Origin: Paracoccaceae bacterium
Lineage (GTDB): Bacteria > Pseudomonadota > Alphaproteobacteria > Rhodobacterales > Rhodobacteraceae
Assembly (NCBI GenBank): GCA_002400675.1
Contig: NVQY01000022.1
Location: 1-10,414 of the forward strand
DNA length: 10,414 bases
Reading direction: 5' to 3'
Below are positions 1 through 5,721 of this stretch, piece by piece. Under the pieces are notes generated by a model. It ran no database searches. It saw only the letters and a list, made by a program, of their open reading frames with translations, and was not told the DNA's origin. Every line of letters begins with the position of its first letter. The first letter of the stretch is position 1. Both the position numbers and the translations under genes were made by a program.

Positions 1-390
1 TGTCGTCCAGCGGCGCCTGGGTGGCGCGGCGGGACAGCCACACATAGGCCAGCAGATTGAGGCTCAGGCTCCAGAACACACCGTGGGTGAGCGGCTCCAG
101 CCCCTCGATGGCGAACAGCGCATTGGGCCGCAGTATGCCCAGCCCCAGCAGACCGGCCCGGTTGAGGTAATCCACCCACTCCACCGGCAGCATCAGCGGC
201 AACAGCAGGCAGTAGCCCCACACCAGAAAGCCCACCGCCAGGCCGACAAAGGCGCCGCTCTGGTGGCCGCGCCGCCAGTAGAGCCCGCCCAGCAGCGCCG
301 GCGCCAGCTGCGCCACCGCCGCGAACGACAGCAGGCCGATGCGCGCCAACCCTTCAAAACGGTCGATCAGAATATGGAACAGAAACGCCA
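1..390 (-). other. Symporter (SSS) membrane segment typical of SSS-histidine kinase hybrids, distal half of the chimera
   Basis: The codons after the junction encode GLARIGLLSFAAVAQLAPAL, then LLGGLYWRRG, a helix GFLVWGYCLLLP, ILRPNALF and LTHGVFWSLSLNLLAYVW. As I know the family, this order (SFAAVAQ.APALLGGLYWRRG, then RP.ALFG...DPLTHGVFWSL..N..AYV) is typical of the PutP-like membrane domain at the front of CbrA-type sensor kinases, not of ABC permeases. Only this late part of the membrane domain is present; its first helices are absent and any kinase part would lie beyond the left edge. Codon use is strongly GC-rich with many CTG and CTC codons, compatible with this DNA or with another high-GC source. 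The segment is listed separately because it has a different ancestry from the rest of the open frame. Confidence 0.7.
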
Positions 391-1213
391 GCGCCAGCAT
401 CACGATTGCCAGACTCGGAAAGAAAACCAGCCACGGCGCGGCCTGAAAATAGGTCTGGTTTTCAAAGATGATGTTGCCCCAACTGGCGATGGGCGGCTGC
501 ACCCCGACCCCCAGAAAGCTCAGCGTTGCCTCAAGCAGAACCGTGGTGGAAATCCCCAACGTGCCCCAGACGATGATGGTCGGCACCAGATGCGGCAGGA
601 TATGCCTGAACAGGATCCGCAAATGCCCGGCCCCAAGGGTGCGCTCGGCGGCGATGAATTCGCGCGCGGCCAGCGATGAGGTTTCAGAATAGAGAACCCG
701 CGCGGTCTGTACCCAGTTGACGGTGGCGATGACCATGGCCACGATCCACAGCGATGGCTGAAAGATCGCCGCCAGAACGATGGCCAGCAGCAGCGCCGGA
801 AAGGCCATCATGAGATCGGTCATTCGCATCAGCGCGCCACCGATCCAACCGCGGAAATACCCCGCCGTCACCCCGACCAGCGTGCCAATGATCAGCGCCA
901 GACCGTTGGCGGCAACGCCGATGATCAGCGATGTGCGCGCCCCGTAAAGGATACGGGTCAGCAAATCGCGGCCCAAAAGATCGGTGCCCAGCAGGAATTG
1001 ACTGCCGGGTGGTATCGGTGCGCCTTCGATGGTCAGCCCGTCAAACATCTGGTCATAGGGCGAATAGGGCGTCAGCCAGGGTGCAAGGATCGCACCACCC
1101 ACCGTCAGCACAATCAACGCGAGTCCAAACAACGCCAGCTTGCGCTCGGCCAGTCGTGACAAGGTGCTGCGCCGGACAGGGGTTACTGGTTCAGGAGTGG
1201 TCGCGTCGGACAT
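1..1213 (-). CDS. DppC-like ABC transporter permease fused in frame to a sodium:solute symporter segment (partial)
   Basis: Residues 1 to about 277 read as the inner-membrane permease of a peptide/nickel-type ABC importer. There is a short cytoplasmic N-terminus, a first membrane helix (LALFGLALIVLTVGGAILAP), the family signature LGTDLLGRDLLTRILYGAR, several further helices, and the EAA loop (AAERTLGAGHLRILF) that contacts the ATPase. The start ATG has a strong GAAGGGGG ribosome site and overlaps the end of the ANTAR gene by 23 nt, so it belongs to the amiC-amiR-like operon. No DppB, binding protein or ATPase is visible. Instead of the usual ending (helix, then a GD..RD.LDP tail), the frame passes without a stop at about 383-397 into a symporter-like segment that runs off the left edge at codon 404. 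The permease identity is firm. Whether the fusion is a real protein, a deletion product or an assembly join is unresolved. Confidence 0.8.
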   Translation of the reverse strand, partial: MSDATTPEPVTPVRRSTLSRLAERKLALFGLALIVLTVGGAILAPWLTPYSPYDQMFDGLTIEGAPIPPGSQFLLGTDLLGRDLLTRILYGARTSLIIGVAANGLALIIGTLVGVTAGYFRGWIGGALMRMTDLMMAFPALLLAIVLAAIFQPSLWIVAMVIATVNWVQTARVLYSETSSLAAREFIAAERTLGAGHLRILFRHILPHLVPTIIVWGTLGISTTVLLEATLSFLGVGVQPPIASWGNIIFENQTYFQAAPWLVFFPSLAIVMLALAFLFHILIDRFEGLARIGLLSFAAVAQLAPALLGGLYWRRGHQSGAFVGLAVGFLVWGYCLLLPLMLPVEWVDYLNRAGLLGLGILRPNALFAIEGLEPLTHGVFWSLSLNLLAYVWLSRRATQAPLDD

Positions 1214-1802
1214 TACCACCCCCTTCTTCGGTCGAGAAACGGGCAACGATACGCTGTGCGGCCTGTTCGATGGTTTCGCGCCGCGACATCGCCAATTGGC
1301 GCAGATGCGCATAGGCATCGGCCTCGCAATCGCCGTGGGCGGCCAGAAGGGTAACGGCACGCACCACAGTCTGGCGTTCGGCCAGACGCGCGCGCAAGTC
1401 GCTGATTTCAGCCCGCAGGCTTTGGCGGGCCTCAAAGGATTGCCGGGCGATCAGCAAGGCGCTGTAAACGCCGCTGTCGCCCACTGGTTTCAGCATCTGC
1501 GCGTCCGACCCCTGGGCAATCGCCCATTCGATCCGTCCCGGTGCCTCGGATCCGATCAGGGCAATCAACGGCATCGGTGCATTGCCCGCATCCCAGGGAA
1601 ATTGCGCGTCATACCCCATGTCCACGTCAAAAAACACAAAGTCGGCCCCCAAGGCCTCTGGCCCCAGTTCGGGCCAGGAAGCAGCGACTTTCAGGCCGAT
1701 GGCGACCAACTGGCGGGTGATCGCCTGCACCAAGGCATGGGGGCGATGCAGGATCACCGCCCGCGCTGCGTGCAGGTCCGGTATATGCAGGGGCGGTCTC
1801 AC
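1191..1802 (-). CDS. AmiR-like ANTAR-domain transcription antiterminator
   Basis: A 203-residue protein close in size and layout to Pseudomonas AmiR (196 residues). Residues about 12-107 form a receiver-like domain, 121-142 a likely coiled coil (ARQSLRAEISDLRARLAE), and 133-187 an ANTAR RNA-binding domain with the diagnostic A..LL...G..E..AY.HLR..AM.RR..I...A..IV pattern. ANTAR proteins bind hairpins in nascent RNA and stop terminator formation. The receiver lacks the N-terminal acidic pair but keeps an Asp (D59) and a KP motif (K105). The start is GTG in a GTGA overlap with the stop of the AmiC-like gene, implying translational coupling and matched amounts, as for the AmiC-AmiR complex. A probable target is the hairpin/terminator leader at 2920-2997. 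Its 3' end overlaps the permease start. Confidence 0.87.
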   Translation of the reverse strand: MRPPLHIPDLHAARAVILHRPHALVQAITRQLVAIGLKVAASWPELGPEALGADFVFFDVDMGYDAQFPWDAGNAPMPLIALIGSEAPGRIEWAIAQGSDAQMLKPVGDSGVYSALLIARQSFEARQSLRAEISDLRARLAERQTVVRAVTLLAAHGDCEADAYAHLRQLAMSRRETIEQAAQRIVARFSTEEGGGNVRRDHS

Positions 1803-2902
1803 TTGATGACCGTCAGTTTTGGCTGCACATCCTGCGGGAGGCGGTCGGGGTGAGTCAGGTAGGGATCGGCGGGAATGTCTTCCCAGCTTTGCAGGACCTC
1901 AAATGCACCGTTTGTCACCTGAGCAATCAACACCGGTAATGTGGTATGGTGGGTTTCCACGTCGATCATGGTCTGATCCGCATTCGGGCTTTGCAACAGG
2001 TCGGCCAGCTTTTCGTTTTCCGCGCCCGGCCTGCCGTTAAGCAGCAGCGCCAGTGTGCGAACGGCGGAATAGGCCGCCGCCTCGAACGAAGAGGTGAAAT
2101 CATGTCGGGGGCCCTGCGGCCAGGATTTCCAGCCGACAAAATAGGGACCTGCGGAAATCAACCCTTCCGCCGCAGTGCCGATGTATGTGAGTTCGCTTTC
2201 CGTCAGGTTGCACGACAACACCGGACACGTCGGGGCCGTGAAGTAAGGATCCTCCCTCCCCAGTTTCGCATAGGCCTTCAGGAATGCATATGACGAGCCG
2301 CCGATAAGCGAGTTCAGAATGAAATTGGGTCTGGCAATTTTGATTTCGGCCAGCATCCGATCAACATCGGTATCGCCGATTGGCAGGTACCGCTCGCCCA
2401 GAACTTCGCCGCCGTGCTCGGTTATGACCGCACGGGCGACACGGTTCATTTCCCACCCCCAGATATAATTCGAACCGGTCAGATAGCCTTGGCGCCCAAA
2501 CCTTGGAAAGGTCCAGTTGAGCAATGGCAACAGATGCTGATTGGGGCAGGCATGGGTGTAGACCACATGATCCGATGCCTCGAACCCCTCGTAGGGGGAT
2601 GGATACCAGAGGGTTCCACCCGCGCGTTCCAACCCCGGAATGACTTCTTTGCGGCTCCAGGAAGTGACACAGCCAATCACATGGCGGGCCGTGGAGTTTC
2701 GCAGAATATCAGTGCACAGCGGCTCGTACAGATCAATGTTGCACTTGGGATCACGTTCCACCGCGACCAGTTCCAGCGCAAGATCTGGATTGGCATTGAC
2801 GTCCTGGATGCCCAGCAAGGCACCATTCCTACAGGCTCTTGTCAGCGGCGCATAGCTGCCTTCCTGCGAATAGAGCAAGCCGATTTCCACCAAGCGTTTC
2901 AT
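1799..2902 (-). CDS. AmiC-like cytoplasmic ligand-binding sensor (type I periplasmic-binding-protein fold)
   Basis: A 367-residue protein resembling AmiC of the Pseudomonas amidase operon along its whole length. It starts with IGLLYSQEGSYAPLTRA, has GCVTSWSRKEVIPGLERAGG and LWYPSPYEGFEASDHVVY (AmiC has a very similar CYPTPYEGFEYSPNIVY), then TGSNYIWGWEMNRV, LGERYLPIGDTDVDRMLAEI and a DPYL ending close to AmiC's DPYV. No signal peptide is present, as expected for a cytoplasmic regulator rather than a transport component. In the known system AmiC holds AmiR inactive until a small amide binds. The overlapping ANTAR gene directly downstream supports the same role here. The ligand cannot be read from the sequence: amides, urea-like or guanidino compounds are possible. 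The start ATG follows AGGGTGG with a short spacer. UrtA/FmdD-type urea or amide binding proteins are the main alternative, but the missing signal peptide argues against them. Confidence 0.87.
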   Translation of the reverse strand: MKRLVEIGLLYSQEGSYAPLTRACRNGALLGIQDVNANPDLALELVAVERDPKCNIDLYEPLCTDILRNSTARHVIGCVTSWSRKEVIPGLERAGGTLWYPSPYEGFEASDHVVYTHACPNQHLLPLLNWTFPRFGRQGYLTGSNYIWGWEMNRVARAVITEHGGEVLGERYLPIGDTDVDRMLAEIKIARPNFILNSLIGGSSYAFLKAYAKLGREDPYFTAPTCPVLSCNLTESELTYIGTAAEGLISAGPYFVGWKSWPQGPRHDFTSSFEAAAYSAVRTLALLLNGRPGAENEKLADLLQSPNADQTMIDVETHHTTLPVLIAQVTNGAFEVLQSWEDIPADPYLTHPDRLPQDVQPKLTVIK

Positions 2903-2919
2903 TTTTCCACCCTAAAACG

Positions 2920-2968
2920 AAAAAACCCTGCATCATATATCCGCCATTGGCGGATATATGATGCAGGG
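2920..2968 (-). terminator. Perfect long-arm intrinsic terminator in the leader of the amiC-like operon
   Basis: Two perfectly complementary 21-nt arms (2926-2946 and 2948-2968) surround a single central base. On the minus strand the hairpin is followed at once by six T residues (2925-2920), the classical intrinsic terminator layout. The AmiC-like ATG lies only 17 nt beyond the T-tract, so a promoter cannot fit between them. Transcription of the operon must therefore pass through this terminator, which suits control by the ANTAR protein encoded in the same operon. Confidence 0.85.
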
Positions 2969-2997
2969 CTCGAATGCCGACTGGCGACGGTGCGCCA
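2967..2997 (-). promoter_or_regulatory. Candidate ANTAR target: two small hairpins just before the terminator
   Basis: Hairpin P1 (2997-2982) has a 5-bp stem TGGCG/CGCCA around the six-base loop CACCGT. Three bases later a weaker candidate P2 (2978-2967) has stem GGC/GCC around ATTCGA and overlaps the first two bases of the terminator arm. Paired hexaloop hairpins with the second overlapping the terminator are the described ANTAR substrate. The published loop signature is A at position 1 and G at position 4. P1 keeps the A-N-N-G spacing but shifted by one base, and P2 has A1 but G5, so the match is partial. Confidence 0.4.
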
Positions 2998-3009
2998 ATA
3001 TTTGAAACC

Positions 3010-3037
3010 AGTGTAGAAGTGCCGGGGTCAAAGTCAA
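3010..3037 (-). promoter_or_regulatory. Putative sigma70-type promoter of the amiC-amiR-permease operon
   Basis: On the minus strand TTGACT (3037-3032) and TACACT (3015-3010) are separated by 16 bases. The predicted start near 3003 would place the P1 hairpin within the first few transcribed bases and give a leader of about 100 nt that contains the terminator. Support comes from the fit of box sequence, spacing and position; no transcript evidence is available. Confidence 0.5.
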
Positions 3038-3164
3038 CTCTCTTGTGGCTATGACAAATGCATTCACATCAGTAGGGCACCCCAAAATCAGAAGAGCCCC
3101 CCGAAATCCCGGCACCCGCCGCCCCGCTGCCTTCCGGAGTGCTGTCGGACCGGATGCGGCCCAG

Positions 3165-3434
3165 TCAGTCGCTGACCAGTGATTGTGCCATGTTGCACAG
3201 CATTTCGAACATGATCGAAACCCCTAGGAAAGCAGTTCCGCCACTGGCGTCAAACGGAGGCGAGACCTCTACAAGATCGGCACCAACGATGTTCACGCCC
3301 TTTAGCCGTCGGGCGACCTGGATGGCCTGAAAAGAGTCCGGCCCGCCGACCTCGGGTGTTCCGGTGCCCGGTGCAAAGGCCGGATCCACAAAGTCGATGT
3401 CATAGGAAACATCGGTCGCGGACGTGCCGACGAT
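3165..3434 (-). pseudogene. C-terminal remnant of an agmatinase-family ureohydrolase
   Basis: The frame encodes VSYDIDFVDPAFAPGTGTPE, then VGG, a helix QAIQVARRL, NIVGADLVEVSPPFD and a C-terminal helix IMFEMLCNMAQ before a TGA stop. This is the second half of the arginase/agmatinase fold. It keeps the DIDFVDP metal-binding aspartates and the VEVSPP glutamate, but the first half with the GDHD metal ligands is missing, so it cannot be active. The fragment begins at about 3426-3443, where the reading frame comes directly from an SDR, at codons for AREIVG that both families could share. Family members include agmatinase, guanidinobutyrase and guanidinopropionase; which one this was cannot be told. 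It ends about 130 bases before the promoter of the AmiC-like operon. Confidence 0.78.
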
Positions 3435-3763
3435 TTCGCGGGCATTCAGAAAGGAACCACGCAGGTTCACCGCGACAACCCGGTCGAAATCCGACGCAAG
3501 GGTATCGGCAAGCGGGGCTTTGTGCAGGATTCCGGCGTTGTTGACCAGAATGTCCGGTGCGCCAAAATTCATCTGGACCGCTTGAAAAACCCAGCGACCG
3601 CACCTTCGTCGGATACATCGGCCGAAACCGCCATGCCCGCCGATAGCCCATTGATCGCCGCCAGGGTTTCGTCGGCCTTCGGGTCATCGTGATGACAGAA
3701 CGCGACCCTGACCCCTTCCTTGGCCAGCCCGGTCGCGATGGCTCTGCCGATCCCGCGCGAGTT
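3435..3763 (-). pseudogene. N-terminal half of a short-chain dehydrogenase (SDR), frameshifted and fused to the agmatinase remnant
   Basis: Reading begins with NSRGIGRAIATGLAKEGVRV, the nucleotide-binding GxxxGxG region of a classical SDR without its first strand. It continues through ADVSDEGAVAGFFK. At about 3580-3584 the frame is lost; adding one G to AAGCGG restores FKAVQMNFGAPDILVNNAGI in the next frame. NNAG, the DFDRVVAVNLRGSF helix and NAREIVG follow, and at about 3426-3443 the protein turns into the agmatinase remnant. The catalytic Ser, Tyr and Lys half is absent. Single-base loss, a missing start and a missing C-terminus all mark it as non-functional. A sequencing error could explain the frameshift alone but not the missing halves. 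Confidence 0.75.
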
Positions 3764-4090
3764 CATCGCCGGCACGGTTTTCACCCATCCCGGACATACC
3801 GCATTGACGCAGATCCCGCGTGGTCCCAGTTCTTTGGCTCAGGCCCGCATCAGACCGACATTGGCCTGTTTCGACGCAACATAGGCGGAAAACCCGGCAA
3901 CCACCATGCGCGCCCGGATCGAAGACGTAAGGATGATGCGACCACCATCCGCGATGCGGTTCACCAGCGTATCGGTCACATTCTGGGTGCAGGTGACGTT
4001 GATTGCGATGATCCGCTCAAAGGTCGCGTTACGTCGGGGTTTTGCCCGGTCAGGGGGGCGGGCGTGCAGTGTCGGCTGCGTCGAACACAC
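3764..4090 (-). pseudogene. C-terminal half of another short-chain dehydrogenase, with internal stop
   Basis: From about 4040 the frame shows FERIIAINVTCTQNVTDTLV, GGRIILTSSIRAR with the catalytic Ser, and SAYVASKQANVGLMRA with the catalytic YxxxK pair. The next codon is TGA (3841-3839) where SDRs normally have Leu. After it the frame continues as AKELGPRGICVNAVCPGWVK, the expected SDR sequence. The cofactor-binding N-terminus is missing; a GTG at 4090 could open the frame but precedes about 20 residues without SDR likeness. At about 3763-3785 the protein joins directly to the N-terminal part of a second SDR. Two tandem SDR genes collapsed by deletion are the simplest origin. Confidence 0.75.
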
Positions 4091-4187
4091 AGAGGTACCT
4101 ACGACAGTGCACAGTCCGGACCAGGAACTGTTGAATGATCCAAACCAGACATTGAAACCTGCTACAGAGAGAACACATTCTAAGCCA

Positions 4188-4215
4188 TTTATGTCGTTTT
4201 TCTATCGCCTGTAAT
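4188..4215 (+). promoter_or_regulatory. Weak candidate promoter ahead of the small ORF and rsmJ
   Basis: TGTAAT (4210-4215) matches the -10 consensus at five of six positions. The best -35 at usual spacing is TTTATG (4188-4193, 16-base spacer), which is poor. The surrounding 4091-4238 region is clearly more AT-rich than its neighbours and holds no recognisable gene. Confidence 0.25.
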
Positions 4216-4238
4216 CTGAACCTTTATAGGAGTAGGGA

Positions 4239-4283
4239 ATGCCAGAAAATTGGCGAAAACTCTTTGTAGCTTTTGAAGCATGA
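4239..4283 (+). CDS. Possible 14-residue leader peptide or small ORF upstream of rsmJ
   Basis: ATG at 4239 is preceded by AGGAG (4228-4232) with six bases between, an excellent ribosome site. The frame encodes MPENWRKLFVAFEA and stops at TGA 4281-4283, only 13 bases before the rsmJ ATG and just upstream of that gene's own AGGAG. The arrangement suggests translational coupling. The peptide matches no family I know. It could be a leader, a decayed N-terminus of the methyltransferase, or chance. Confidence 0.35.
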   Translation: MPENWRKLFVAFEA

Positions 4284-4296
4284 ACAGGAGATGGCG

Positions 4297-4911
4297 ATGA
4301 ACAAAATTCCGAGGCGGGATACTGAAGAGTTGCGGGTCGATTTCGTCAGCGGTGCGGTCGCGCATCGGCTCCGGTTTGGAGGAGGGCGAGGGCAAGCCCT
4401 GGCAAAGGCGATGGGGTTGCGCGCCGGTAAAACGCCGATGATTGTAGATGCGACTGCTGGCTTGGGCCGCGACTCATTTTTGTTAGCGTCGCTGGGAGCA
4501 CAGGTTATTATGATCGAACGGTCTGAGAAAATGCATTCCTTGTTGGTTCGGGGCATGGACAGGGCGGCAAGGGAAGGCGGCAACTTGCGCGAGATTATTG
4601 GCCGCATGTCTTTATTGAAAGGTGATGCCAAGGACTTGTTACCCGAGCTGTCTGCCGAAGCGATCCTGATTGATCCAATGCATCCTCCACGTAAAACCTC
4701 GGCGCTGGTGAAACTTGAATTGCGTCAAATCCGCGAGATCGTCGGTACGGATGATGACGCTGTTGATTTGATGCGCCTAGCGCTCGAGAATGCGCGCAAC
4801 CGAGTGGTTTTGAAATGGCCCGCTAAGGCCGACCCGATCGAAGGGATACGATTGTGTTCTCACCAGATATTCGGAAAAACAACGCGTTACGATGTATTTA
4901 TGGTGGGCTGA
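4297..4911 (+). CDS. rsmJ: RsmJ-like 16S rRNA (guanine-N2) methyltransferase
   Basis: A 204-residue protein matching E. coli RsmJ (YhiQ), which uses S-adenosylmethionine to make m2G1516 in 16S rRNA. Visible family blocks are VDFVSGAVAHRLRFGGGRGQ (14-33), the SAM-binding IVDATAGLGRDSFLLASLGA (49-68) with the following acidic strand end IERS, the catalytic-type DPMHP (126-130) followed by KTSALVKLELR, and VVLKWPAKADP. ATG 4297 is chosen because AGGAG lies six bases upstream; an in-frame TTG at 4273 and ATG at 4291 are less well placed. E. coli RsmJ has 250 residues, so roughly 50 N-terminal residues are absent, yet the SAM core is complete. It stands alone on the plus strand between pseudogenes and phage debris, with TTG- and TTA-rich codon use and lower GC than its neighbours. 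I know this family mainly from gammaproteobacteria, so transfer is likely. Confidence 0.87.
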   Translation: MNKIPRRDTEELRVDFVSGAVAHRLRFGGGRGQALAKAMGLRAGKTPMIVDATAGLGRDSFLLASLGAQVIMIERSEKMHSLLVRGMDRAAREGGNLREIIGRMSLLKGDAKDLLPELSAEAILIDPMHPPRKTSALVKLELRQIREIVGTDDDAVDLMRLALENARNRVVLKWPAKADPIEGIRLCSHQIFGKTTRYDVFMVG

Positions 4912-4969
4912 CGGACGCGGAACAGATTTTGGGCTGTATTGATTGGTGAGGGCACTTGCGCATCCGTCT

Positions 4970-5188
4970 TCACCTCGCCCCATTGATCACAGACGCCATT
5001 GACCTCCGTGTCGGCACCCGTCTGCCATTCAGCCGCCAGACAATCACCGCCAGCCCATATGGCCGTGGCCTGCGCATCTTCGGCTCTTGCGCCACCTTGT
5101 CGGCGAAGCTGTGGAAGTATTCCGGCCACGCGTTGAAATGCCCCTGCGGTTTTACACTGGGCGTCTGGCGCATGACGTCGGCGGCGAG
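4970..5188 (-). pseudogene. Remnant of a DUF6362-like phage/mobile-element protein with an internal deletion
   Basis: The frame encodes LAADVMRQTPSVKPQGHFNA, then WPEYFHSFADKV and MRRPRP, and directly after that YGLAVIVWRLNGRRVPTRRS before a TGA. From memory, DUF6362 proteins of rhodobacterial prophages begin EAADVMR.LP..+.QGYF..WP and end YAL.VI.WRLNGRRVPTKRS, with a conserved middle (WLRWL, LVWARA, W+.IC) that is missing here at about 5055-5062. An in-frame stop lies just before the visible start (5189-5191), so the first residues are also lost. The family assignment rests on recalled sequence and should be verified by a profile search. Confidence 0.5.
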
Positions 5189-5204
5189 TCAGATGGCTGA
5201 ACCT

Positions 5205-5375
5205 TGATGGCCCGGCAATAACCTCCCCAGTCTCACCATCCATCATTTCGGCCGCGGTTTTCAGAGGCATATCCCTGACACAGATGTAGCCGAACTTGGA
5301 CGTCGTGGACTTCAATCCGAGTTCAGCCAGTTTTTTGTCACGGACAAATTTGACATGGCCCATGGTGGCGAGCAC
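5205..5375 (-). pseudogene. Unrecognised gene fragment between the DUF6362-like remnant and the transposase end
   Basis: A GTG-started frame gives MGHVKFVRDKKLAELGLKST, then GYICVRDMPLKTAAEMMDGE and TGEVIAG. After about 5205 the same frame runs antiparallel in phase-shifted form over the DUF6362-like remnant and looks like noise. The acidic and lysine-rich balance and absence of low complexity in the first 55 residues suggest former coding sequence. The true upstream part is probably cut off by the transposase fragment beginning at 5391. No family is recognised. Confidence 0.3.
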
Positions 5376-5390
5376 ATGCAGCCGGTCGCC

Positions 5391-5641
5391 AATGGCCGAT
5401 TTACTCGCCTGACAAACGCTTTCTCAAAGAAGGCAGAGAACCACGCCTATGCGGTTGCGCTTCACTTCATGCACTACAACCATTGCCGTATCCACCAGAC
5501 GCTGCGCATCACACCAGCAATGGCCGCTAACCTTGTGGCATCGCCTTGGACCGTTGACGATATCGTTGCGCTGGTCGAAAAGGCAGAAGCCGAAGCGGCA
5601 CCCAAAAAGCGCGGCCCTTACAAACCACGCAAAAAAGATAT
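5391..5641 (+). mobile_element. C-terminal fragment of a DDE transposase (IS1-annotated type common in alphaproteobacteria)
   Basis: About 83 residues match the end of transposases often annotated as IS1 family in rhizobia and roseobacters: NGRFTRLTNAFSKKAENHAY, HFMHYNHCRIHQTLRITPAM and the basic tail KKRGPYKPRKK. The catalytic D, D and E lie upstream of NxRFTRLT in complete relatives, and none of that DNA is present. The open frame begins at 5355 with unrelated residues and runs on after the tail to a stop at 5718-5720 with sequence unlike the family. It is a dead remnant. No terminal inverted repeat or target duplication is evident. Confidence 0.75.
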
Positions 5642-5721
5642 TTCTGTCCCACAAGTGCTGACGTCAGACACGTATGGCTGTTCTGGGGAAGCTACCCAGC
5701 AGCGCGAGCCGCCCCCGTGAT

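Noticed and set aside
83..679. Long plus-strand open frame opposite the permease/symporter chimera
   Set aside because: Gln/Arg/His-rich shadow of the real minus-strand gene with no family likeness.
2940..2955. ATTGGCGGA shared with the tRNA-Ser 3' border (6053-6061), as a possible attachment-site repeat
   Set aside because: Only nine bases and within the perfect terminator palindrome; too short and otherwise explained.
2414..3016. Plus-strand 200-codon open frame
   Set aside because: Antisense to the AmiC-like gene and crosses the terminator hairpin; no recognisable domain.
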